64,000 bases of DNA from PLOWO2-12-38-17 sp963709355 (GTDB lineage Bacteria; Planctomycetota; Brocadiia; Brocadiales; Brocadiaceae): contig CAVPVY010000005.1 of assembly GCA_963709355.1 (NCBI GenBank), forward strand, positions 806,001-870,000, read 5' to 3'. Position numbers and translations under genes: made by a program. Each line of letters begins with the position of its first letter. The first letter of the stretch is position 1. The notes beneath the pieces were generated by a model, which made no database searches, was not told the DNA's origin, and saw nothing but the letters and a program-made list of their open reading frames with translations. This document shows, one piece after another, positions 34,521 through 43,559 of this stretch.

Positions 34521-35567
34521 ATGTTAAATCAGACTAATAATAATTTAATTGTCAGCGCATCTCCACATATCAGGGATATGGAAAGCATCCCAAAGATTAT
34601 GTGGGGTGTGGTGCTTTCCTTAATACCTGCAGGCATTGCAGGTATTTTTGTGTTTGGATATTACTGCTTCTATGTTGTTTTTTTAAGCTGTATAACCGCA
34701 GTTGTTACAGAAATATTTATTTTATCGTTAAGGAAACTTCCTATCCTGAATACGATCAAAGACGGCAGTGCAGTTGTTACTGGTATTTTGCTGGCTTATA
34801 CGTTGCCGCCCGGTGTTCCGTGGTATGTGCCAGTAGTAGGTTCTTTTTTTGCAATTGCCATTGTAAAACATGCTTTTGGGGGGTTAGGTAATAACATCTG
34901 GAATCCAGCCCTGGCAGCGCGCGCATTCTTACAGGTTGCCTATCCGGTTATAATTAATTCTGACTGGCGCATGCTTGAGCAACATGGGGCAGGTAAGCTT
35001 TTCCATAACATTGTAAAAGTTGATGCCGATGGTAAGCTGGTAGATGCAATAACCAGGGCAACGCCCCTGGCTAAAGAGGCAGGGGCAGAAATGTATAATT
35101 ATGCGCAGTTATTTATGGGCAATATCCCAGGTTGTATTGGAGAAACGTCTGCTATTGCATTATTGCTTGGAGGGGCTTACCTGATTTATAAACGTTATAT
35201 CAAGTGGTATGTACCCGCATGTTACATAGCTACTGTCTTTATTATGGTTTTGATTTTACCTTCAAAAGCTGAAACAGCATGGGCAAGGAATCCATTTTAT
35301 CATATTTTTGCAGGTGGACTATTATTAGGCGCATTTTTCATGGCAACAGATATGGTTACCACTCCCTTGACTAAAAAGGGACTTATTATATTTGCCGCAG
35401 GGGCGGGTATATTGACGGTATTGATACGTTTTTATTCAGGTTATCCCGAAGGTGTATGCTATGCCATTTTGCTTATGAATACGGCAACGCCTTTAATTGA
35501 TCGTTTTACTAAGCCCATGCTGTATGGTGCAAGGTTAAGAAAAGGTACGGAATGCAAAAAAGGATAA
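34521..35567 (+). CDS. rnfD: Rnf complex subunit RnfD
   Basis: 348 residues with about eight membrane segments. The covalent-flavin region is visible as ATPLAK near residue 180, and NTATPLIDRFTKPM is conserved at the C-terminus. GGLGNNIWNPALAARAFLQVAYP is the RnfD/NqrB signature. It overlaps rnfG by 16 bases. The integral membrane subunit carries FMN and contributes to ion transport. Confidence 0.93.
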   Translation: MLNQTNNNLIVSASPHIRDMESIPKIMWGVVLSLIPAGIAGIFVFGYYCFYVVFLSCITAVVTEIFILSLRKLPILNTIKDGSAVVTGILLAYTLPPGVPWYVPVVGSFFAIAIVKHAFGGLGNNIWNPALAARAFLQVAYPVIINSDWRMLEQHGAGKLFHNIVKVDADGKLVDAITRATPLAKEAGAEMYNYAQLFMGNIPGCIGETSAIALLLGGAYLIYKRYIKWYVPACYIATVFIMVLILPSKAETAWARNPFYHIFAGGLLLGAFFMATDMVTTPLTKKGLIIFAAGAGILTVLIRFYSGYPEGVCYAILLMNTATPLIDRFTKPMLYGARLRKGTECKKG

Positions 35568-36280
35568 AATACACCTTAATACTAACGGTAGTTTCATCTT
35601 TAGCCGCTGTTGGTGTGGCGTCAACCTTTCTACTTACAAGAAACACAATTAAAAAGAAGGAATTAGCGGCTCGCGCAGAGTCATTGTACATTGTCTTGCC
35701 AGGCTTAGAAGGTAAGCCAGAAGAGGTCACACCATCAAACATAGCAGAACAACACCGTGTCTTTAAAGGTATAAATAAATCAGGTCAGGTTATTGGTTAT
35801 GCAGCATGTGGCGAGGCTCAGGGATATTCAAGTAAAATTAAAGTTATGGTAGGAATAGATTCAAACCTTGACAGAATACTTGGAATAGATATACTTTCGC
35901 AAAGGGAAACGCCAGGTCTGGGTACCAAAATGACCGAGATTGAAAGTAAAGTTACCTTATGGACTTTGATTTATGGAAAAGAATTGAAGTCAACTGACTG
36001 GGACAGCGATGAATGGCAAATCCCTTTGTTAAAAAAACCAGAAAGGTTAAAGAGATTTGGTCCTCTGGAAAAAGAAAGAGAAAAAGTTCAGCCGTGGTTC
36101 CAGGAACAGTTTAGAAATAAAACATATAATCAGTTAATTGTGTCTAAAATTAAAGACCCTGAGAAAATTACAGCTATTACGGGTGCGACGATATCAACAA
36201 AGGCAGCTATCAATGCTGTGCAGGACGCAATTAACAAAATAAAAAATACAATACAATCCCCTTCGTGGGAGATTAAATAA
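35552..36280 (+). CDS. rnfG: Rnf complex subunit RnfG
   Basis: 242 residues. One N-terminal membrane segment (residues 6-26), then an FMN-binding domain; the covalent FMN site TGATIST lies near residue 212. ETPGLGTKM and GVDIL-type features agree with RnfG/NqrC. It overlaps rnfD and touches scpB (TAATG). The usual next genes, rnfE, rnfA and rnfB, do not follow. Confidence 0.92.
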   Translation: MQKRIKYTLILTVVSSLAAVGVASTFLLTRNTIKKKELAARAESLYIVLPGLEGKPEEVTPSNIAEQHRVFKGINKSGQVIGYAACGEAQGYSSKIKVMVGIDSNLDRILGIDILSQRETPGLGTKMTEIESKVTLWTLIYGKELKSTDWDSDEWQIPLLKKPERLKRFGPLEKEREKVQPWFQEQFRNKTYNQLIVSKIKDPEKITAITGATISTKAAINAVQDAINKIKNTIQSPSWEIK

Positions 36281-36843
36281 TGTCGCAAAAATCTAAAATA
36301 GATACACTTATAATTATGAAGAATATTAATGAAATCAAACCTATTGTAGAATCCTTAATCTTTGCATCGGAAGAACCAGTCACTTTACGTAAACTCACCG
36401 ATATTATTGAGGATACGGAAGGCGCTCAGATTAAAGAGGCAATTGTGCAGTTGAAGAACGATTATGAATTACAGGGGAGGTCATTCCAAATAGAAGAAGT
36501 TGCAGGCGGATATCAATTATTTACAAAACCGGAATACTATGAATGGGTTACAAAATTACGGAAGAAAAGCGGAGAAACAAAACCCTCAAAAGCCGCCATG
36601 GAAACCCTTGCTATCATAGCATATAAGCAACCGGTTATACGTGCAGATATTGAGGCAATACGTGGTGTTCAATCTGGCCAGATTATCAGATTGCTTATGG
36701 AAAAAGACCTTGTCAAGGTGGTTGGAAAGGATGTGTCGCTTGGCCATCCCTTGCTATACGGTACTACAAAGAAGTTTCTTGAGTACTTCGGTTTGAAAGA
36801 CCTTAAAGACCTGCCACAGGTTGAAGAATTAGAAGCGCCTTAA
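36280..36843 (+). CDS. scpB: Segregation and condensation protein B
   Basis: 187 residues; the Met at residue 13 (36316) is an alternative start and gives the usual ScpB N-terminus IVESLIFASEEPVTLRKL. Two winged-helix domains are recognised by that segment and ETLAIIAYKQPVIRADIEAIRGV. It partners ScpA and Smc in chromosome condensation; neither is in the window. It is translationally coupled to rnfG (start within the stop, TAATG) and 3 bases from nfi, so it has been captured into the rnf operon. Confidence 0.93.
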   Translation: MSQKSKIDTLIIMKNINEIKPIVESLIFASEEPVTLRKLTDIIEDTEGAQIKEAIVQLKNDYELQGRSFQIEEVAGGYQLFTKPEYYEWVTKLRKKSGETKPSKAAMETLAIIAYKQPVIRADIEAIRGVQSGQIIRLLMEKDLVKVVGKDVSLGHPLLYGTTKKFLEYFGLKDLKDLPQVEELEAP

Positions 36844-36846
36844 ATT

Positions 36847-37524
36847 ATGGAATTTAAACAACTGCATTCATGGAATGTAAATTACAAAAAAGCAATTCAA
36901 ATACAGGAAATTTTAAGGAATTCATTAATTTTAACGAAGCCTCAAGTAAAAGTTAATAAAGTAGCAGGCACTGACGTTTCTTTTGATAAACGAGGCGATC
37001 GCTTTTTTGCAGGTGTGGTTGTACATGAAATTAAAAGTGAATTGGAAAGAGTTGAGGAAGTTACTGTAACAGGCAGGGTTAAATTCCCTTATATTCCAGG
37101 CCTTCTTTCCTTTCGGGAGGCGCCTATTTTACTAAGGGCTTTCAGGAAACTTAAAAGTAATCCGGATGTCATACTTTTCGATGGTCAGGGAATTGCCCAT
37201 CCTAGAAATTTTGGTTTGGCGTCCCATATAGGTCTGATTCTGAATAAGCCTTCCATAGGATGCGCAAAAAGCCTTCTGGTGGGCGAATATGGAGAAGTTG
37301 GAAATAAGATTGGCGCATACTCAAAACTTGTTTTCAATAATAAGGTTGTAGGGGCTGTACTTCGAACAAAAATTAATACAAAACCTGTCTTTGTATCACC
37401 CGGACATAAAGTAAATTTAGCATTTGCTGTCCGCATTGTTTTAGAAACAAGTTGTGGATACCGTATTCCAGAACCTATAAGGCAGGCTCACATATTAGTA
37501 AATAAGATTAGAACATCATATTAA
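36847..37524 (+). CDS. nfi: Endonuclease V (deoxyinosine-specific)
   Basis: 225 residues. The motifs VAGTDVSFDKRG (first catalytic Asp), the wedge-like YIPGLLSFREAP and LFDGQGIAHPRNFGLASHIGL (second Asp, conserved HPR) are diagnostic. It cleaves DNA one base 3' of deaminated adenine. It sits between scpB and the HAD-YvcK gene with gaps of 3 and 18 bases. Confidence 0.95.
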   Translation: MEFKQLHSWNVNYKKAIQIQEILRNSLILTKPQVKVNKVAGTDVSFDKRGDRFFAGVVVHEIKSELERVEEVTVTGRVKFPYIPGLLSFREAPILLRAFRKLKSNPDVILFDGQGIAHPRNFGLASHIGLILNKPSIGCAKSLLVGEYGEVGNKIGAYSKLVFNNKVVGAVLRTKINTKPVFVSPGHKVNLAFAVRIVLETSCGYRIPEPIRQAHILVNKIRTSY

Positions 37525-37542
37525 CAAGGAATATTTATTATT

Positions 37543-39240
37543 ATGAAAGTAAAGGCTGTAATATTTGACTTGGATGATACCCTCTACGACTGTACAGGTT
37601 CGCTTATTGATGCATCAAGGAGACGGGCTGCAAAGACAATGGTTGAAGCAGGGTTGTCATGTACAGAAGAAGAGGCTTATCAGTTGCAGAAGGAACTTGC
37701 CGAGAAACACGGTCCATACCATCCTGTATTTAACGAAATAGTAAACAGGTTTCATGCAGACCCAAAGCTGGTTAGTATTGCATACAAGGCGTACAACAGC
37801 AGTGAAGTGGTCGGGATTAAACCTTTTTCTGACGTTATTCCTACTTTGAAAGAATTAAGAGAAATGAATTATAAGCTTTTCTTATTGACGGTGGGTGTTC
37901 ATGAAAGACAGGAAAAAAAGATTAATATACTTGGACTAAAGTCGTACTTTGACGAGATTATAATTAATGATCAGGAAATCGGCCTTTTGATTGAGGATTG
38001 TATACGCGACCTGATGGGAAGACATAATATAAACTTAAGAGAAGCCGTTATGGTTGGGGACAGGGTAAGGGACGAGCTTCGAATTGCCAAATCACTTGGT
38101 ATGATTACTATACAAATGCTGCACGGAAGGTTTAAGAATGAGTCTGCCGCGAATGAATGCGACCGTCCTGATTATAAGATTAAACGTATATTTCAAATTC
38201 CCACAATACTCCAGTTAAGGAATATTGATAAAACGCCTGACAAGCTTAGAATACTTGCAATAGGCGGAGGTACCGGACTTCCGATTATGCTCGAAGGTTC
38301 AAAGACGTACAGTAAACACCTTACTGCTATGGTAACGGTTACTGATTCAGGCAGAAGTTCGGGCGTTTTGAGGGAAGAATTTGGAATGCTTCCTCCAGGC
38401 GATGCAAGAAACTGTCTTGTAGCGCTTTCAGAAACCGAGGAACAGGAACAGGAACTTTATCAATTGTTCCAGTACAGATTCAACAGGGGTTCGCTGGACG
38501 GCATGAGCCTTGGAAATTTACTAATGGCTGCATTGACGGATATCACAGGCAGTTTTGAACAGGCAATTAAAAGGGCAAGTAAGATTTTAAACATACGGGG
38601 AAAAGTGCTTCCTTCAACGCTGATAAATACACATATTTGCGCAGAACTTGAAGATGGAACGTATGTAGAGGAAGAATTCAACGTGCGCGCACTGGGGAAG
38701 GCGCCTATTAAAAATGTGTTCCTAAAGGCAAGCGACGCCGCCTCATATCCAGAGGCTGTTGATGAAATACAGAAGGCAGATATTATTGTAATCGGACCGG
38801 GTAGTTTATATACGAGCATTATTACAAATTTACTTGTAGCTGGTATAAGGACTGCCATCCGTAACAGCAAAGCAACCAAGATTTATGTCTGCAATATTGT
38901 TACTCAACCCGGGCAAACTGACCATTATAAGATTTCTGATCATATCAAGGCTGTAATTAAATATCTCGGAGAGGATGTCCTGGATTATGTTATCATAAAT
39001 AGTAACATCCCTCGCAAAGACATCCTCGAGAGATACCAGAAAGAAGGCGCCGACCCGGTTTTAATTGATGAAGGCGTATATAATCTGAATATAAAAGTGA
39101 AGAAGGCAGACCTTGTTGAAGATATTGACCAGAAGCGCATACTCTGGGAGAAGCAAGACCTGCTTCGGCATGATCCTGATAAGCTTGCAAATTCCGTCTG
39201 CAGGGTGTATGCAAATCTATCCCTGCCGTCTGTAACTTAA
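37543..39240 (+). CDS. HAD hydrolase fused to YvcK/CofD-like protein
   Basis: 565 residues. Residues 1-215 are a HAD-like hydrolase with motif I DLDDTLYD (9-16), motif II LTVGV and motif III/IV MVGDRVRDELRIAKSLG. Residues 235-560 are a YvcK (CofD-like) domain: AIGGGTGLPIMLEG, TVTDSGRSSG, LPPGDARNCL and IGPGSLYTSI. YvcK proteins bind UDP-sugars and influence cell-wall and carbon metabolism. I know the HAD-YvcK combination only as unusual; the HAD part may dephosphorylate a related sugar phosphate, which is a guess. Confidence 0.9.
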   Translation: MKVKAVIFDLDDTLYDCTGSLIDASRRRAAKTMVEAGLSCTEEEAYQLQKELAEKHGPYHPVFNEIVNRFHADPKLVSIAYKAYNSSEVVGIKPFSDVIPTLKELREMNYKLFLLTVGVHERQEKKINILGLKSYFDEIIINDQEIGLLIEDCIRDLMGRHNINLREAVMVGDRVRDELRIAKSLGMITIQMLHGRFKNESAANECDRPDYKIKRIFQIPTILQLRNIDKTPDKLRILAIGGGTGLPIMLEGSKTYSKHLTAMVTVTDSGRSSGVLREEFGMLPPGDARNCLVALSETEEQEQELYQLFQYRFNRGSLDGMSLGNLLMAALTDITGSFEQAIKRASKILNIRGKVLPSTLINTHICAELEDGTYVEEEFNVRALGKAPIKNVFLKASDAASYPEAVDEIQKADIIVIGPGSLYTSIITNLLVAGIRTAIRNSKATKIYVCNIVTQPGQTDHYKISDHIKAVIKYLGEDVLDYVIINSNIPRKDILERYQKEGADPVLIDEGVYNLNIKVKKADLVEDIDQKRILWEKQDLLRHDPDKLANSVCRVYANLSLPSVT

Positions 39241-39437
39241 ATAGAAATCTATGCGTGAATCATAATAATTTTCTGACACTGTTAAATCTTTATAAAAACA
39301 CATGAATTTCAATTTAGCTTATCAATAAATACAATTTATTTTATTTCTTAATCTTGGTATAAGGAAAGTCATGAAAGTTTAACTCTGGCATTATTGTTTC
39401 ATAATGCGATAAAACACGTACATTTTTTGATATTTTT

Positions 39438-41195
39438 ATGAGAATCAGTATCATAATAAAAATATTTATTGCGTTTATAATCGTCTCGTTAATACCGATA
39501 GCAGGTTACATTGCATATAATGATTGGGCAAACCACAGAATAGTTTACGACTTGCAAATAAACAAAATAATAAGTGACACAAGGAAACTTGCCCGTATTC
39601 TTGATGGTGATATTATCCGTGAGAAAGAAAGAATAAAGTCTATTAAGAATGAATTTATGTTGTATAATGAACAAAAAGAAGGAATGTATGGGGTATCGGA
39701 GCCATTGCCAGACGAGGAACATTTAAATATGTATTTCAAAGAGCGCGACCCCTCCGAGAAATATTTTATTCTTGACACAAAAGGGGAAGTTTATTTCTCA
39801 AATGTTGAAAGCCTGTCAGAACATAACTATGCAAGACGTGATTATTTTACAGAGGCGATGAAGGGTGTTACCTATGTATCTGAACCTAATATGGAAGAAG
39901 GAAAGGGGTACATTTACTATAGTACGCCTATGGTAAATAACAAAAAGGATATTTATGGCGTTTTAGTTATGAAAACTGATGCAGAGGATATTTGGAATTT
40001 AATTAAAGAGGAAAGAAACTACGAAAGAAAAAACATAAATTGTATTCTAACTGACAGATACGGTGTGAGGATAGGTCATTCAACTGATAGAAATCGGTTG
40101 TTTAAATCATGGGCTAAGCTTGACAGTAAAATAAAGCGGGAATTAGAAGAAGAACAACATTATGGTAAGGATATAAAAGAAATAGATTCAACAGATATTA
40201 AAGATGTAGCTGATATGTTAATAAAAAAAGAAGATATTTTTATTGTGCATAACATGGAGCTTAATAATGAGAAGAATTATGGATATTTTATGCGGTTAAA
40301 AGAAAAGGATTGGATACTTGGATATACCGTGCCAGCTTCTGAATTTTCTATTCAGTTAAATAATTTAAAGAGGAATTCCGTGTTTTCGACAGGTGTTGTA
40401 TTTATTATTATTGTGATTACAACGTGGTTTATTTCTAACAGGTTGTTAACACCTATTAAAAGACTTAACCATGCGGCAAATTTAATTGCGAATGGTAACC
40501 TTGAAGAGCCAATAAAAGACGGTCAAAGAGACGAAATCGGTGAACTGATGGATTCTTTTGAAATAATGAGAAATAAACTTAAACACTCGTACAAAGATTT
40601 GAAAGCCACCAACGACGAAGCAATAGTTATACTGGCAAATGCATGTGAAGCCAGGGACGAGGATACTGGTAAGCATGTTATCCGCATTCGATCTTATGTA
40701 ATTGAGTTAGCAAAAGAGATGGGTTTAGAAGAGGGATTTATAAGAAAGCTAGGAGAGTCTAGTGTTTTGCATGACGTAGGAAAGATACATATACATGACG
40801 ATATCTTGTTTAAAAAACCGGAGAGATTAAACAGTAAAGAGATGGAAGAGATGAAGAAGCATGCTTTATACGGGAGCATGATATTGGGGAAGGGAAATTG
40901 TTTCTTGTTAGCAAGGGAAATTGCGCATTGGCACCATGAAAACTGGGATGGCTCTGGATATCCTGATAAATTAAAGGGGAATGATATTCCAATTTCTGCG
41001 AGGATTGTAAGACTCGCCGATGTTTATGATGCCCTTGTTATGAAAAGACCATATAAAGACGCATGGACAGACCAGGAATCTTATAATGAAATTATAAAAT
41101 ACAGTGGAATATATTTTGACCCGCAGATAGTTAATGCATTCCAGTCATTATTTAGAAAAGGAATTTTTCAAGACATAAGAACCAAATATTCGTGA
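39438..41195 (+). CDS. Membrane-bound Cache-HAMP-HD-GYP sensor phosphodiesterase
   Basis: 585 residues. Membrane segment 5-25; extracytoplasmic Cache-like sensor 35-305 (YFILDTKGEVYFSN, ARRDYFTEAMKG, VYYSTPMV-type motifs); membrane segment 312-333; HAMP 333-388; HD-GYP 400-580. The metal motif HDVGK is at residues 445-449 and HHENWDGSGYPDKLKG follows, so the cyclic di-GMP phosphodiesterase looks active. It is monocistronic; an inverted repeat GCATTAT...ATAATGC lies at about 39388-39407 upstream. Confidence 0.92.
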   Translation: MRISIIIKIFIAFIIVSLIPIAGYIAYNDWANHRIVYDLQINKIISDTRKLARILDGDIIREKERIKSIKNEFMLYNEQKEGMYGVSEPLPDEEHLNMYFKERDPSEKYFILDTKGEVYFSNVESLSEHNYARRDYFTEAMKGVTYVSEPNMEEGKGYIYYSTPMVNNKKDIYGVLVMKTDAEDIWNLIKEERNYERKNINCILTDRYGVRIGHSTDRNRLFKSWAKLDSKIKRELEEEQHYGKDIKEIDSTDIKDVADMLIKKEDIFIVHNMELNNEKNYGYFMRLKEKDWILGYTVPASEFSIQLNNLKRNSVFSTGVVFIIIVITTWFISNRLLTPIKRLNHAANLIANGNLEEPIKDGQRDEIGELMDSFEIMRNKLKHSYKDLKATNDEAIVILANACEARDEDTGKHVIRIRSYVIELAKEMGLEEGFIRKLGESSVLHDVGKIHIHDDILFKKPERLNSKEMEEMKKHALYGSMILGKGNCFLLAREIAHWHHENWDGSGYPDKLKGNDIPISARIVRLADVYDALVMKRPYKDAWTDQESYNEIIKYSGIYFDPQIVNAFQSLFRKGIFQDIRTKYS

Positions 41196-41453
41196 AATCA
41201 TTTAAAGAACTACCCATCACATCAAAACTTCTCAATTTTGCCTTTTCTGATAGCTAATGTGCCTCTTTTTACAATAACAGGCGGATTCTATATTTTGGGG
41301 AAGAAAAAGTAGGCTGAGCATACAAAGCATACTATGGAGATACAATCTAATAACGTAAAGGTTACTATTAACAATTATGATTCTTCAGGAAATTGTGTGG
41401 ATATCAAAACTTATTATAATTACTTTAACCCGCAGGGGAAAAGTGTTTATAGG

Positions 41454-41471
41454 CAGGCAATTTATTGCCTG
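41454..41471. terminator. Hairpin, possible terminator
   Basis: CAGGCAA, loop TTTA, TTGCCTG, then TTTAT. A 7-bp perfect stem about 260 bases after the HD-GYP gene and before nrdJ. It could terminate the former transcript; the U-run is short. Confidence 0.35.
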
Positions 41472-41494
41472 TTTATAGGTATACAAAGAATAGA

Positions 41495-41542
41495 GTCCCG
41501 TAGGGACGACCGAGCTTATGGGGTGACAAGGCTGAAGCCTTG
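41495..41542. repeat. Dispersed-type palindromic repeat
   Basis: Two palindromes in close order: GTCCCGTAGGGAC (41495-41507) and CAAGGCTGAAGCCTTG (41527-41542). The style is that of short dispersed intergenic repeats; I cannot count copies beyond this window. They make the 80-codon open frame here unlikely to be a gene. Confidence 0.5.
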
Positions 41543-41609
41543 CCCTACACCAATTTATTTTTTGCGTTTAATATAGACGAAAAGTATATCGCAACCATTC
41601 AGGTTTAAT

Positions 41610-43367
41610 ATGGGAAAACAATCTATTCAATTAACGCCTAACGCCCGGTTGGTACTTGAGAAGCGGTATTTAAAGAAAGATGCTCGTGGACATCCAGTCG
41701 AGTCCCCAGAAGATATGTTTCGGAGGATGGCAGGTAATGTAGCCTCAGCGGATTTGATTTATGATAAAAACGCCGATATCAACTTCCTTGAAGAACAATT
41801 TTACAATCTTCTGGCAACGCTTCAATTCATGCCAAATTCCCCTGCGCTGATGAATGCAGGCAGAGACCTGCAGCAGTTATTTGCCTGTTTTGTGCTTCCT
41901 GTGGAAGATTCTATTGAGCTTATTTTTGAAACAGTGAAACAAGCAGCCTTGATACATAAGAGCGGTGGAGGCACAGGCTTTTCCTTTTCCAGAATAAGGC
42001 CAAGGAACGATATTGTAAGTACATCGGGGGGGTGTGCAAGCGGTCCAATTTCATTTATGAGGGTATTTAATGAGGCAACAGAGGCAATCAATCAGGGTGG
42101 GTTCAGGCGTGGCGCCAACATGGCAGTCTTGCGCATAGACCATCCGGACATACTGGATTTTATCAGTTCTAAAAAGGTAGAAGGTGAATTAAAAAATTTT
42201 AATATCTCTGTTGGAATTACAGATAAGTTCATGGACGCCGTTGAAGGGAATTTGGATTTTCAGTTAATTAATCCAAGGACAAATTCGGTTGCGAAACTGG
42301 TGAATGCCAGCGAACTATTTGAGCAGATTGTACGATTCGCATGGGAAAACGGGGAACCAGGCATATTGTTTCTGGACACCATTAACGCCGCTAATCCAAC
42401 GCCGTTTATTGGCGCGATTGAAGGTACAAACCCATGCGGAGAACAGCCATTGTTACCCTACGAGGCTTGTGTGCTGGGTTCCATTAATCTCTCAAGAATG
42501 GCTGTGTTAAAGAACGAAAAGTATGTAATTGATTGGGACAGATTGGAACAAGTCGTTCTGCTTGCCGTACACTTTCTTGATAATGTTATTGATGTAAGTA
42601 AATATCCGATACATCAGATAGAGCGAATAACAAAAGGTAATCGCAAAATAGGTCTCGGCGTTATGGGATTTGCTGATTTACTTATAAAGCTGGGTATTTC
42701 ATACAATTCTGAGGAGGCGATTCAGTGTGCTGATGGACTTATGAAGTATTTTTCACAAAAGGCGAATGAGGCTTCCATTCAACTTGCTGAAAAACGCGGG
42801 GTATTTTCAAATTATCCCATGAGTATCTATACCCAAAAGGGTAATCAAAGATATAGAAATGCAACACGAACGACCATTGCCCCAACAGGTACCATTAGTA
42901 TTATTGCGAATTGCTCCAGTGGGATCGAACCACTGTTTGCCATTGCCTATAAACGACATGTCCTGTTAGAAGAAGGTCTTCCGGAGATACATCCTATGTT
43001 TATAGAGACAGCAAAACGACATGGATTTTATTCAGAAAGGCTTGTCGGAGATGTTTCAAGAGCAGGTTCAATACAAAATATTAAAGGTGTGCCGGATGAT
43101 GTCAAAAGAATATTTATTACTGCCAGAGATGTGACGCCGGAACAGCATGTCAGGATACAGGCGGCAAGTCAGAAATATATTGATAATGGCGTATCCAAGA
43201 CGATTAATTTCCCCAATGAAGCCGCCGTTGAAGATGTTAAAAAGGTGTTTTTACTTGCTTATAAGAGCGGTTGTAAGGGCATTACAGTATATAGAGATAA
43301 AAGCCGTATGTCACAAGTGCTTTCTATTGAATGTACCTGCGCTAAACAGATTATAGACAAAACATAA
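41610..43367 (+). CDS. nrdJ: Adenosylcobalamin-dependent ribonucleotide reductase (class II)
   Basis: 585 residues. The alpha-chain features are LFACFVLPVEDSIELIF (first active-site Cys), KSGGGTGFSFSRIRP, SGGCASGPISFM, NPCGEQPLLPYEACVLGSINLSRM (radical Cys region) and PTGTISIIANCSSGIEP. The C-terminal CTCAKQI gives a CxC pair for re-reduction. It makes deoxynucleotides without oxygen using cobalamin, fitting an anaerobe and linking it to the cobalamin genes upstream. The length is on the short side for the family, lacking the usual C-terminal extension. Confidence 0.95.
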   Translation: MGKQSIQLTPNARLVLEKRYLKKDARGHPVESPEDMFRRMAGNVASADLIYDKNADINFLEEQFYNLLATLQFMPNSPALMNAGRDLQQLFACFVLPVEDSIELIFETVKQAALIHKSGGGTGFSFSRIRPRNDIVSTSGGCASGPISFMRVFNEATEAINQGGFRRGANMAVLRIDHPDILDFISSKKVEGELKNFNISVGITDKFMDAVEGNLDFQLINPRTNSVAKLVNASELFEQIVRFAWENGEPGILFLDTINAANPTPFIGAIEGTNPCGEQPLLPYEACVLGSINLSRMAVLKNEKYVIDWDRLEQVVLLAVHFLDNVIDVSKYPIHQIERITKGNRKIGLGVMGFADLLIKLGISYNSEEAIQCADGLMKYFSQKANEASIQLAEKRGVFSNYPMSIYTQKGNQRYRNATRTTIAPTGTISIIANCSSGIEPLFAIAYKRHVLLEEGLPEIHPMFIETAKRHGFYSERLVGDVSRAGSIQNIKGVPDDVKRIFITARDVTPEQHVRIQAASQKYIDNGVSKTINFPNEAAVEDVKKVFLLAYKSGCKGITVYRDKSRMSQVLSIECTCAKQIIDKT

Positions 43368-43559
43368 ATAAACTATAAACCCTTGCTGAACCCTTCGCAT
43401 TTTGTCATGATGAGCGCAAGCGAAACATCCCTTTCTCTTACTCACGGCAGGCTCCGCAAAGAATTTAACTCCAGGGTATTGAATCTATACTCTTAGCTGC
43501 GGCCCGGGTGACATATGATGTCGTTTGGGATTTGTCAGCCGGGCTGGTTGTTCCGGGTA

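Noticed and set aside
39375..39400. Sigma54-like promoter before the HD-GYP gene
   Set aside because: TGGCA and TT.CA match but the essential -12 GC is changed to TC.
41334..41576. 80-codon open frame before nrdJ
   Set aside because: Its second half lies in palindromic dispersed repeats, the protein has no family features and no clear ribosome-binding site is present.
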